Shown here one piece after another: positions 11,731 to 21,887 of a DNA stretch of 64,000 nucleotides. Within the stretch, counting starts at the first letter, position 1; every line of letters starts with the position of its first letter. Below the pieces are notes generated by a model. That model ran no database searches. It was not told the origin of the DNA and saw nothing but the letters and a program-made list of their open reading frames with translations. The DNA lies in assembly GCA_021234155.1 (NCBI GenBank), contig JAJEKV010000131.1, forward strand, positions 1,078,380 through 1,142,379. Reading direction: 5' to 3'. This stretch comes from Isoetes taiwanensis (lineage: Eukaryota; Streptophyta; Lycopodiopsida; Isoetales; Isoetaceae). The position numbers and the translations under genes were made by a program.

Positions 11731-12084
11731 TGACATCAAGAAATACGTCTTTTGGTCGAGACCAGAGAAGCCGAAGAAGGTCCATCATGGACCTAATTCG
11801 AGGCATGCACGAGTTTTCAGGGAGATTAGGCACTTTCAACAATGTACTAATCTCCTAATTAGGAAGGCACCCTTCGAGCGACTCCTGCGCGAGATAATGC
11901 AGGAGTTCACGGAATGATTGGCTGGGTGACTTCCCTAATCAATCCGCAAGACCGCAGAGGCAACAGAGCGGAGATGACACAGCTTTTTGAAGAAGGGAAC
12001 CTTTGCGCAATCTATGCCAAGCGTGTCATGGTCATGCCAAAAGACCTGCACTTGGCAAGAAGGATTCACAAGGAGAAGCCCTAA
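11720..12084 (+). pseudogene. histone H3-like (possibly CENH3-like) sequence, copy 1
   Basis: The frame from 11,720 reads [15 protein letters not shown] and then REIRHFQ (11,819-11,839), [10 protein letters not shown] and [10 protein letters not shown]. These match histone H3 from the end of the tail through alpha-N and alpha-1. After a frameshift, a second frame reads [16 protein letters not shown] (LCAIYAKRV at 12,001-12,027), [16 protein letters not shown] and a stop at 12,084. That is the H3 alpha-2/alpha-3 end. REIRHFQ and TNLLI are closer to plant CENH3 than to canonical H3 (REIRRYQ, TELLI). The segment between the two blocks, normally the ALQEAAE helix, is poorly preserved. Either a pseudogene or a gene damaged by sequence error. 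A related but different copy lies in the leader of element A. Confidence 0.75.
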
Positions 12085-13846
12085 GGCCTCCAATTTTGTA
12101 AATTGTATAAAATTTCCTGTACATTTTAATTTCTATCTATAAAAGTGCTTGTTTTCTAAATTGATTTCCTGTTAATATAGAACTGTACTTATATGGATTA
12201 AAATTTGAATTAATCTTTTTGTATCATAGTTAGAAAACCCCAAATTAAGATCCATATCGGGCCGCCACGAGTTCGGGACCCCCCTTCGCCAGGGAAGCCT
12301 CCGACAATTCCATGAGACCACCCGGAGGGCACAATTCCTATTTGTCGCCAGCCATGGTATCGCAAATGAGTCGCTGGGAAGGACGGGAAGCAGAGGTCGA
12401 GTGAGAAGTAGATAGAGCGTGAGGCGCGATGTGGTCGAGAGGGCGGGGTCACAGGGAGCGTGAGTAGGAGCAGGAGAAGGGGGGGCCATGGTAGGAGAAG
12501 CGCATCGGGGCCCGCGATGCGAGGCTAGTTGGGGGTGCGCAGCAAGAAGTGTGAGCCGTAAAATGTGCATCCGGCCCCGAACCAATCCTGCCCGGAACCC
12601 CTTTGGTGGCGTACCTCTCATTTTGACAACCACGCCTCAAGTGCCTCACTGTTGTCGCAGTGTGAGGTCCCTGGCCCCGCACATAGATGTCCCCTTCGCC
12701 TTTGCCTGGCGCAATATATCATCACGCACTGCGCATTCGCGAACCGCGGAATATGACAATGCTACCGCGACCAGCGCCGAGCCCCAAGAGCGGGCTGCTC
12801 GAGAAATGTGAACTGCCCTGGCCCAGGAATGTCATCCATCGAGAATATGTGTTTCGATGTTGTGGTGAGACTCTCCTCCCCTCTTCGCATGCCTCGAACT
12901 ACAGTTACAGGCCTCTCGTCATGCTCTTGAGTTTCCGCTGCGGCTGGGTCAAAAGGTGGGGCGAGGGGCATCTTTGGGGAGGGTGGTGGTGGTGGGCGAT
13001 GATGGCATGGGGTGGCTTGGTGTCGGGGAGTAGCAGTCGTGGTCCTGGCTACGGCAATGGAGGAGGCTATGGAAGAGTAACGGCCTCAGCCGCTGCCTTC
13101 TGGCCGGTGAAGTCGAGCATGTGCGTATTCGCCGCTTGGCTATGGCCTCTCAGACGGCTGCAATTTAATTGGGTGAACTTTAGGGAGACTCTGGCTTCAT
13201 GGCATGGCCGCCAGAATCCCCTGAGCTCTGTGCTCGGAAAGAAGCGAGATGTACTGAGCCTCGCACCACCGGGGCGTCAGGCCGGGCTTCTTTGCCGATC
13301 GTGCTTTGAAGATCCCGAAAGGCGTATGCATTTGCTGGGCGGCACAAATCCCAGATGCCATGGTGGTGGCTTCCTCCACCTCGACTAAAGCGAGACACCG
13401 TGACCATCGTCTCACGCATTTCGCGCGCTCCCTCTCTGTGTCATGGTGTCTAGGTGATGAACCACGAGTCTGGGCGGGCAGCATGTCGGCGACCTCCGCC
13501 GGCTGTTCTTGCGCCGGCGTGCCGGGGCCAAAGGCCATCTTCTACGTCTTTGCGTCGGCGGGTCTCGGAACTTTGTGATGCGGTTCTTCTCGACCACAGG
13601 TTGCCTTTTGAGCACATGGGGGACCGAGGACTCCATCTCCATCGCCATGCCCGGCCCGTGAGCCTTTATTAGCCTCAATCTGAGGCCTGATAGCCTCCAC
13701 TCCCACTTTGACATGGCTCCAATTCTCTGCCCAGGCGAGTTTCTGTGGTGGTCTGAGCAATCAATCCCTTCCTACCATCGGACCCGTTTGCATGGTGCCC
13801 CTAGCCTTGGTTTCCTGCTGGCCCATCTTACGTGGCCATGACTTTC
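12085..13846. other. GC-rich stretch without a recognised gene
   Basis: From about 12,240 the sequence is distinctly GC-rich, with long overlapping frames on both strands. Minus-strand frames at 12,762-12,971 and 13,180-13,760 have a varied residue composition and could be remains of a gene, but no domain is recognisable. A glycine-rich 233-residue plus-strand frame (12,687-13,388) looks like an artefact of base composition. Confidence 0.4.
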
Positions 13847-14155
13847 AAAGTTTGAGGGGTCTCCCGGGTCATGAAAGGGTGCTTAGAATCCAATTTGGGG
13901 ACTCAAGAACGCGCAGACAAATAGACCTTTTGGGGTTTTGGGGGTTTTAAAGTTTGAGGGGTCTCCGGCTGCGTGAAGGTGCTTAGAATCCAATTTGGGG
14001 ACTAAAAAAAGCGGGAGAGCACCTTTTGGGGGTTTGGGGTTTTGGGGGTGCGAAAGTTTGAGGGGTCTCCGGGCTCGTAAAGGGTGCTTAGAATCCAATT
14101 TGGGGACTCAAAAACGCGGGCAGAGCATCTTTTGGGGGTTTGGGGGTTTTGGGAC
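13847..14155 (+). repeat. tandem repeat, three units of about 103 bp
   Basis: Units start at 13,847, 13,949 and 14,053 with AAAGTTTGAGGGGTCTCC. All carry GTGCTTAGAATCCAATTTGG and end in a G/T-rich tract (TTTTGGGGGTTTGGGG). The units differ by several substitutions and short indels. Together they form a minisatellite of 3 copies, not a protein-coding sequence. Confidence 0.9.
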
Positions 14156-15322
14156 TAGAGAGAGATTGTAAACCCTAGAGAGAGAAAGCCAGAAAGGGGC
14201 AAATCAAGGGGGTCTATGCAAGGGCAGTGAGGGCGCTAGAGAGGAAAATGGAATCATTTATGAGAAAGCAAGAATGCAATAATATAAACTTGTATGTTGT
14301 GTAGTTTACTAAACATGAGATATAACTTCAATATCTATAGATGGGCAATTATACATAACATGAGGCACGACTTCAGTAGATCCACAATTGCAGTGCAACA
14401 TCATGCAAATCTAGTGCAAAGACTATGAATGAATTTCCCATACTGTCTTCAAGATGCAACTTTTCTAACTGTTTCCATGGCATGGTTATACTACATTCTC
14501 ATCGCCACGCTTACATAAGGCAGATGATCTTATTCGTTTATCATTGAAAAGACAAATCTGTATGCTAATCTTACTCCGCAGAGGAAACATGGCCAAGATG
14601 TACCTCTCAAGTTGCACAATTACATGCCAAAAAACAAATTAATCACAACCTGTATTATGGAATAGACTTTAAGATATTAGAGACTAAATGCACTGCAATA
14701 GTAATGAAGTTGGAACATACCATCTAAATGTGCCACCATCTTGCAGATGATCTTATTCATCTACCATTTCAAATGCCAAATCTCTATGCTAACCTTTCTC
14801 TGAGCAGGCAGTAAGAAAGTACCTTGGAGTGCGAAAATTGTAGAACATTAACTTCATGATGGATGCTCCACATGATTAGCATATTCTGATTTGAATTAGT
14901 CTGCATTGCAATAGCTAAAATTATGTGCAGGCATCAGGATGTCTCTGAGTATTTTACATAATATAATCACTCCAACTGGATTCCTATAAAAAACTCTTGG
15001 GATGGAATCTGATGTTTGTCACCTCTCAACTGCAAGAAAAAACATACAATTAGCGAGTTACAATTTGGAAGGAAGAGAAAAGTATGCAAAAGGACATAAT
15101 TTAAAAACAATAGAATGTTCAATCTTCTAAGCTGCATATCCAAACTGCTGCAGAAATATATCAATATGCCTACATCAAAATGACATGCATAGAAAAACTT
15201 AGTTTATGTGTATGACTATCTAGATCTGCAGCAGCATGGCATATGGGTGTATGAAAGCAGTTATGGATCTACCTTCATGCAAACAACTTAAATATTTGCA
15301 AAACAAAGCATCTTAAAATATA
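14156..15322. other. no gene recognised
   Basis: AT-rich. A weak direct repeat (GCAGATGATCTTATTC) occurs near 14,521 and 14,744 with about 80 bp of partial similarity after it. No coding or RNA feature seen. Confidence 0.5.
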
Positions 15323-15350
15323 CTAGTTACGGTGCCCGGCGTTGCCGGGC
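15323..15350 (-). mobile_element. Helitron-like 3' terminus
   Basis: On the minus strand a GC-rich hairpin with 7-bp stems (GCCCGGC, loop of 3, GCCGGGC; 15,334-15,350) is followed 7 nt later by CTAG and then T. Helitrons end in CTRR with a short hairpin 5-10 nt upstream and insert before T, so this fits their 3' end. The body would extend to the right on this strand. I could not identify the 5' TC end or any Rep/helicase coding sequence, so it would be a non-autonomous copy of unknown length. Confidence 0.45.
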
Positions 15351-17734
15351 GTAAGTACAATTTTATTGTAGAATTATATGAATATGTAGGGTTTAGGAAC
15401 ATTTGTGGAGTTGCCAATCGTGCTCACTTTAAATTATTGCCCAAGTTAGTTGTTTAATACTCAAAAAGGATTTGGAGCATGAATAGCACCAGAGGAGTAT
15501 AATTTTGCACATAAAAAGGTCCTGAATCTTGTGTGTCCACCATTTTACCAGTAAAAGTCTCATGAGCATCGGTTAACCCTATGCCAACACGCCAGTGAAT
15601 TCCAGTGTTCAAATACTTTGTATCTACAATTCATTTGAGATTTTGTAAAAAAAAAATAATCTTTTCAAAAAATGGACACCTTAAACGCAATGCTCCAATT
15701 GCAAGGGCACGGTCTACCGAGCAATGTAGGCGACATCTTGTTAGACATAGCCAAATTAATGAGCCATAGATAGAATGGTAGAGCGCATGGATTCGTTGGA
15801 AGAAATGGAATTACTATCCATAAAGACCGTTAAACTTGATATATTGTTTCCACAAAGAAGGGATGGCATATTATTTCCAGAAGCAACATCAAAGGTATAA
15901 TAGATGTGGCACATATAAAAAACATTAGACCCTTGCAAAAATGTTGTGCACGTCCATACTTGATATCCACTTCTAGTGAAGCTGAACTAAGCAATTTCTA
16001 TCAGCTTTGGGAATCTAAGATCTATAAAAAAGAAGATATTCTATCATCTATGAGAACTTAGGATTCTTGAAACAGAAGATATTACCATAACCGGATTAAA
16101 GCCCTATAAACAATTCTTAGAGACCTATAAAATGTAGCTTGACTTTGGCAGATCACTAACACGTTCCAAACAATAAAAGAAAAGTGAGAAATAAAATAAT
16201 GTCGTGATGGACTAGAATAACATTTTAAAGCAAGAGCATAAATACTCTAAAGCAAGTGGAGTATCATTGGCATAAACCGCCTGGAGCAGGTATAGTCATG
16301 AGTGTTTTGGAAGATCAGTATGGCCACATAGCTCGTTTAAAACTATCTGGCCAGACTCATCTTCCGAAACACCCATGGCTTTTTGCTTGACCAAGGTAGT
16401 ATCAATAGCTCAAATAATCTGATAGGCACTTACAGAGCAATTCTGAAGAATAAGCAGAGCAATCTTGAATAATAACAAAGCCACAATAGGAGTCTGGAGG
16501 TGAATGTGTTTGATTTCTATCATCGCATCCAGAGCCTCTATTTCCTGCATAAGTTTGATCTGCATAAAAGCAGAGAACAAATGACATATGAGATTTAAAG
16601 CATCTTGTGAAGTCTAGTTAAGGTAATAATTACTGCTATTGAGATCTGCAAATCAAATGCTTGAGAAGTTTCCTTGAAACCAAGCTCCATGTTTCCATGT
16701 TTGAAATAAAATAACATTTTAAAGCAAGAGCGTAAATACCCTAAAGCAAGTGGAGTATCATTGGCATAAACCACATTATTTTCTACCAACACTTTTAAGA
16801 CTATTGCAATTATCTGTGATATGAAGTTTCTAATACACACTTACGGATATTAGTCATTCACAACTTAGAAAATAAAATGGATAAGAAGATGCTAAATTGC
16901 AAAGGACATTTTTAGTGATATTGCTATTGTGCAACCATCCATATGCTTTTAAATGCCGACGCTATGGAAAGAGAAGCTCTACGACAACATATAAAGAAGG
17001 CTCAGACTGAATTTCCTTGTATGAAAGGAGTTGGTCTCCAAATACTGGGAAAGTTAACTCCAAATCCTTCCAGGACAACGGACATGTGTGCCCACAATGG
17101 AAAACAGTTAAGCCGCTTTGATCAAAGCGATTTTGGTCATTGGGGCCATATAATAGAATGGCTAGATTTTTCTACAACAAGACCAAAGCATCAACATCAA
17201 CCAAGTTTGCAAATACGGAGGAAGGGTATGCATGCAAGCCAGTACAAAGCACCAATAGAATCAAGGTTTCTTGTATGAGTATGGCATCAGGCCAATCTGA
17301 TATTTGGATGCCCTAATCTTCAACCAACATTTGATCCAATAGCTGCCAAGAAGTCCATATTATGGCAAATATGCTTTACAGCTCATATTTGACAAACAAA
17401 GGATGTGAATGCCTCAGGTACATGGGAACATATTATAAACCAATCAAGATTGAACATAACAGCTTTACCTGCAATTCTTACTGCTAAAAGCGTGAGATCC
17501 TTGCTAGAGCAGCAAAATCCAGTCATGGGGTGATAACCACGGTTTAGTGGCTGTTTAGCTAAAAATGCCCTTGAAACTGATAAACTAAGGTTAAATATGA
17601 TATTTTACACTGGCACGCATACAGGTCTACTTGGAGTAGATGCATTAGAGACGAATTGCAGCTTCACTCTTATCAAGTTTTACCTCAAATAAAAAATCCA
17701 AGAATGAATATGTAGCATAATAACAGGGGGTTTT
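15351..17734. other. AT-rich region without a recognised gene; internal direct repeat
   Basis: A 65-bp direct repeat (AACATTTTAAAGCAAGAGC and onward through GTGGAGTATCATTGGCATAA) occurs at about 16,208-16,272 and 16,711-16,775. A 111-residue frame at 16,943-17,278 has no recognisable motif and is not supported as a gene. The region may be the body of the Helitron-like element. Confidence 0.5.
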
Positions 17735-19221
17735 TGTGACGTTCCAGCACAGTATACGGTCCCAGGACGTATACTGTACTGCCTCGTCACGCGTACACGC
17801 CACCCCGACTGACGTGTACGCCGACGTGTAGCCAAGCGGGTAGCCCCTAGGGGGCAACTTGCAAGGTATGTGCATTTATTAATGTGCACATTTACCAATG
17901 TGCACATTTATCAAGGTGCACATTTTCCCATGTGGATACCTTTATGCCACCTAGCCATTAAAGGCAAGTGGGCTATACCCAATTATCCCACATGCTTAAA
18001 GGGATAATTGGAAACCCTAGCCTTAACCCCTTGTCTATTTAGGTTAAGGAAACCCTGACTTGCCATTTTTGTCCATAGGGTTTTAGAGCTCTGTTCTGCT
18101 CGCTCAAGGGGTCAAAACTGTCTCCCAGACTCTGTCTGAGCGAATTGCGCCATTAGTTTTCCTTGTTGGCTCCATCTTCAAGCAATTCAGCAGGATGGTC
18201 GAATTCAGGGCAGGAGGAGCGAGCCAAGGATCAGGTATTTAGTCGATTTAATAGCCTAAACCGTCTTCCAGTCATTGTATCAGTAGATTTAGCATATTAA
18301 ATCGCCCATAGCAGCCATTTAGATTCCCAGATACCAGACACTAACTAAAGAACCTAACTCTATGATATAGATTAGATTTAGTTCTTTAGTTCTTTTGTGA
18401 TGTATATGGATGATGTATCTCTGTGCTCCTAGATTAGCCTCTCTAGCACACTATGTGCACAGGAGCCACACCTGGTTGTGGGTGAAGGGGCCAGACTGGC
18501 TTATAAAGAGGTTCGTGTTCTGACTCTTGAACGATCCCTCTGGTGTGTAACGTCTACCGGGGATCATTGTGGACTAGGTCTAATGCCTTGCCACTGTGGG
18601 CAAGGCATGGGCTCGACACCCTGAGTGATGCGTCACTCTCCAGTGGGTTCAAGTCGAATAAGGGCAGTGGCCCTCTAGTCACCTTGAGTTAGCATGTAGA
18701 TCTCTGGATGGAGAGATCCCTACCTGCCCCATCGGAACTGGGGAGATGCAACCCAGGAATAGCCCCTTTGGCTATGCATCCGGCGGGCTACAGTCAGACC
18801 CCAACACTTTTCAGCCTACTCTGCAAAGTGTGCACAGGAGGGGCGGATGGAGTGGACAACCCTAAGCCATGCTCTCATGCCAGTCAAATCCATTGCCATG
18901 AATTCTGTCTGCAACGAACTCTGGAGACCCAAGCCGTCAGTCATCCCTTTGAGTCTGAGCCTTGGGTAGGATTTCCCATGTGATGTACTGATCATTGTCT
19001 ATGCAGATGTGTGATGAGCCACCCTACGAGGTGGTATGTGATATTGATTTTGTATACTGACATGTATGTTTATGCTTCAAGACTAGGTGGACCACGAGGG
19101 AGGCAGGGGCAAATGACCCTTCATTCTTCCCACTGGAACTCATCAAGGTTGCAGCTGGTATGGGGGATGAACTCCTGTTTGTATACAGTGAGAGCACCGT
19201 ATATGAGTAGGGGACGTCACA
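17735..19221 (+). repeat. 5' LTR of element A
   Basis: Starts TGTGACGT and ends ACGTCACA, a perfect 8-bp terminal inverted repeat with the TG...CA rule. It is 1,487 bp long. It lacks an approximately 49-bp stretch present in the right LTR (around GTATTGGGAAGGGGGTAGAG) and has about 190 bp that the right LTR lacks (roughly 18,788-18,975). A shared feature is the repeated ATGTGCACATTTA motif near 17,880. Confidence 0.92.
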
Positions 19222-19222
19222 G

Positions 19223-19234
19223 TGGTATCAGACC
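19223..19234 (+). promoter_or_regulatory. primer-binding site of element A
   Basis: TGGTATCAGACC, one mismatch from TGGTATCAGAGC, the complement of the initiator tRNA-Met 3' end. It begins one base after the LTR end, the expected place for priming minus-strand DNA synthesis. Confidence 0.85.
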
Positions 19235-19411
19235 AAGAGCAAAGCACTGACCATGCTCCCAATAGTACTAACTTGATAGGATCCTCAAACCTCGAAAAGT
19301 GGGAATTTTTTTTTTCTCATTTTTGTAGTATATGCTAAGCTAGTAACAGTTAAGTGAATTGGAACATAAAAAGACTAAAAATAGTGAGCCAAAACCTTCT
19401 AAGGCAAGGTG

Positions 19412-19665
19412 GTCTCACACGCCGCGCCAGGTCTAAAAACAAAACTTCAGTTTTTGAGTTGGGCGCAACGTGTGAGACATTGGGCCAAGAACACCTTAAA
19501 ACTTGATGAATTTTAGAAAAGTAACATGGTAAATCGAGGTCTAAGGTAAGATTTAGCTAGTATGTTACAATTACGTAAATTAGTCAAAAATGTACAATGT
19601 CTCGCACGTCGCGCCAGGACTAAAAACCAAACTCTAGTTTTTGATCCGCAAAACAAGCGTGAGAC
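19412..19665 (+). repeat. first pair of 67-nt hairpins in the element A leader
   Basis: Two units, 19,412-19,478 and 19,599-19,665. Each begins GTCTCACACG (GTCTCGCACG in the second) and ends CGTGTGAGAC (GCGTGAGAC). The first also pairs CGCGCC with GGGCGC, and both carry an inner AAAAAC / GTTTTTGA arm, so each can fold on itself. The second unit is more decayed in its distal arm. The pair lies 102 bp upstream of a TATAAATAG box and of the histone-like unit. Confidence 0.85.
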
Positions 19666-19766
19666 CACCATTATAAAAACTCTGAAATAAGTGTATGTTT
19701 TAAGTCAATAGGTGCCCTGGCACGTTAAATAGAGCTACTTGAATTTTGACCTAAAATTGCCCAAGC

Positions 19767-19775
19767 TATAAATAG
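19767..19775 (+). promoter_or_regulatory. TATA box of leader unit 1
   Basis: TATAAATAG preceded by AAAATTGCCCAAG. Its counterpart 2,000 bp downstream (21,767) has a similar preceding AGAATTGCCCAAC. The pairing with hairpins in both places suggests duplicated internal promoters; function not shown. Confidence 0.55.
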
Positions 19776-19873
19776 ATGTAGACCCCCTCATTAAATGCGT
19801 TCCCGCTTTAGAAATTCTGCTCCCGCCCCGGCGATCTTTGGCGCCGACATCGGATTGACGTAAGTCAGCCAAA

Positions 19874-21164
19874 CATGGCCTGTGACGGAAGTAAACCGCC
19901 GAAGTTCCTCGACTCAGGAATTGCCCAAACCCCATGATCCTAGCCCGACATGCAGGATGCTTCAGAGCACCTTTTCAACCAAAGGGACCTGTGACTTCAT
20001 CGAAGCGAGGGAGCACTCTAAGAGCACCGGTGAGGAAGGATCTCAGCAGGAGGAGCACAGACGGGGAGACCAGCGTGGCGCATCGAGAAGAGGGAGGCAC
20101 CTTCGCACGCAGGGACGTGAGCTGCTCAAGAGGAAGAGAGGAGCAGAGCGAGAAAGAGAACCAAGGCTCGCGGAAGAGCAGGATCACCACTCCGAGCCAC
20201 TCCATCGACGAACAATTCAAGCCCGATTCAGCAGGAAGGAGGCAGAGGGAGCAAGAAGAATGAGGGGAGCCAATGCCGAGCCAAGCGAAGAACAGACCTC
20301 CCGGGCTAAGCAAAAGAACGCCGCCGGTGAGAAGAAGAGAGCAGAAAAAGAGAAGAGGGAAGAGGAGGAGGCGAAAGCGGCCAGGAGGCTGAAGAAGAAG
20401 AAGGGGAAGTTCGCGGGTGGGCCAAAGAAAACTCAAGGAGGTTCCACGTAACAAAGACCCCCTAACCCCAATCTCGCTATCATCGAATCGATCACCGATC
20501 AGCCCCCCTCCTCGACGATTCTCCGGATGAAGACTTCAACCCCAACATCGAAGGTGGAAGTTCTTCTAAACCCCTACCTGATGAGCGTGCAATACCCGGA
20601 CCCGAAAGAAAGCCGGATCAAGCGCCAGAAGCCTCCACCATATCCGGACTTGGGGATGAAGAAACAGCCCACGGCCTGCCCGAATCCCTATGTGACAGAC
20701 CCCATCAAGATCTACGAGAGGAAGATGAGGGGAACACAATGCTTACATGAAGAAGTGGGAGGCTTACAACCCCTACTACCAAAGAACAGGTCGATTATCG
20801 AGGGTGGACGGCCCAACAAAGCAGCCAGACCTTAAGGCGCCACCACGAAGCCCAAGCACCCCAAAGCCAGCCAAGAAGAAAGCCAGCCAGAAAGGAGGCC
20901 GAGAGAAGAGCACTCCAGGGAGATCAGGCACTTCCAGCGCAGCCGGTTTCTTAATCCCTCGTGCCCCTTTGCCCGTCTAGTTAGAGAGGTGATGCAAGAC
21001 TTTAACACCGGATGCTGCTGGCACTGCAGGAAGCGGCCGAGCAAAAGATAGTGCAGCATTTTGAAGACTCCACAGCTTGCACCGTGCATGCCATTGCCAA
21101 GCGAGTAACCCCGATGAGAAAGGATATGCAGTTGGCTAGTATAATCAAGGGAGATCCCCATTAG
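19874..21164 (+). pseudogene. leader unit 1 of element A: charged protein with a histone H3-like C-terminal domain
   Basis: ATG at 19,874 (MACDGSKPPKFLDSGIAQTP) follows the TATA box. Shifted frames then give a long Lys/Arg/Glu-rich region (19,882-20,451, including KAARRLKKKKGKFAGGPKK), an acidic part and a basic tail (KPAKKKASQKGG). The end is unmistakably histone H3: REIRHFQ (20,917-20,937), PFARLVREVMQDF and, after one frameshift, ALQEAAE (21,021-21,041), [20 protein letters not shown] and a stop at 21,164. The usual H3 segment between QDF and ALQEAAE is shortened. REIRHFQ and MRKD resemble plant CENH3 more than canonical H3. Histone H3 folds package DNA in nucleosomes; CENH3 marks centromeres. 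Here the sequence sits in sense orientation inside a chromovirus, upstream of gag. Whether it is expressed is unknown. Confidence 0.75.
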
Positions 21165-21307
21165 AAATTTTGTAAATGATGAAAATTTTGTTAATACAAA
21201 AGAATTTTGAGTAGATTATATGTGTAATCTTACTTAATTAAGCTGAGTTAGCAAGTAATGGCTTTTGTTTTGGTAAAATAGGACATCTCTAGAGCAAATA
21301 GTGAGAT

Positions 21308-21574
21308 GTCTCACACGTCGCGCCAGGACCAAAAACAAAACTCCAGTTTTTGAGCTGGGCGCAGCGTGTGAGACCTTGCCCAAATTTGCCCAAAACACCT
21401 CCAAATCGGCCAAGTAAGGGGTCATTTCTGCCTAACTCGATGAGTCCAGCATGTTTAGACCCTTAGATCACCCAAATTAGACAAGTTTTGACCAAAATGG
21501 GGCCGATGTCTCACACGTCGCGCCAGGACCAAAAACAAAACTCCAGTTTTTGATCTGGGCGCAACGTGTGAGAC
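21308..21574 (+). repeat. second pair of 67-nt hairpins in the element A leader
   Basis: Units 21,308-21,374 and 21,508-21,574 begin GTCTCACACGTCGCGCCAGG and end GGGCGCAGCGTGTGAGAC or GGGCGCAACGTGTGAGAC. The arms pair over about 19 bp plus an inner AAAAAC/GTTTTT stem. The two differ at only two positions. Spacing within the pair (200 bp) is close to the first pair (187 bp). They stand between the H3-like unit and the second TATA box. Confidence 0.88.
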
Positions 21575-21766
21575 CTCCTAGCATTTTTGCCACCATGCCA
21601 TATCCAATTGATCTCTAGTTTGTTGTAATAGGTTCATTAGATAATCCAGTCATGTTTAAACCCAAAAATTAGTCTTCCAATTCCCATTTGGACCTCAACA
21701 TAGGCTAGAATTGCCCAACCCCAAGAGTTTTTCAAGTCACCCAAAAATTAGGGTTTTCCCCTTCTC

Positions 21767-21775
21767 TATAAATAG
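21767..21775 (+). promoter_or_regulatory. TATA box of leader unit 2
   Basis: TATAAATAG, 193 bp after the last hairpin and about 110 bp before the ATG at 21,888, in a context similar to the first TATA box (19,767). Confidence 0.55.
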
Positions 21776-21887
21776 GTCTCCATTTCTCACTTAGCACCTT
21801 ACAAATTCGCTCTTGACCTTTTAGGTGATTTTCCAGCTCCCTGAGGCGCTATTGCATCCGTTTGGTAGTCTCATCTTCCCTAGATCC

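Noticed and set aside
12687..13388. 233-residue plus-strand frame
   Set aside because: Long only because the region is GC-rich; Trp/Gly-rich low-complexity composition, no domain, and equally long frames overlap it on the other strand.
13847..14155. G-quadruplex-type regulatory element
   Set aside because: The G/T-rich tracts are part of a plain 3-copy tandem repeat with no gene nearby; no further support.
17735..19221. LTR of element A as host protein-coding sequence (several frames of 70-90 residues)
   Set aside because: The frames are not conserved between the LTR copies and lie within non-coding terminal repeats.
19975..20454. 159-residue minus-strand frame rich in Leu/Ser/Phe
   Set aside because: It is the antisense shadow of the Lys/Glu/Arg-rich plus-strand sequence of leader unit 1.
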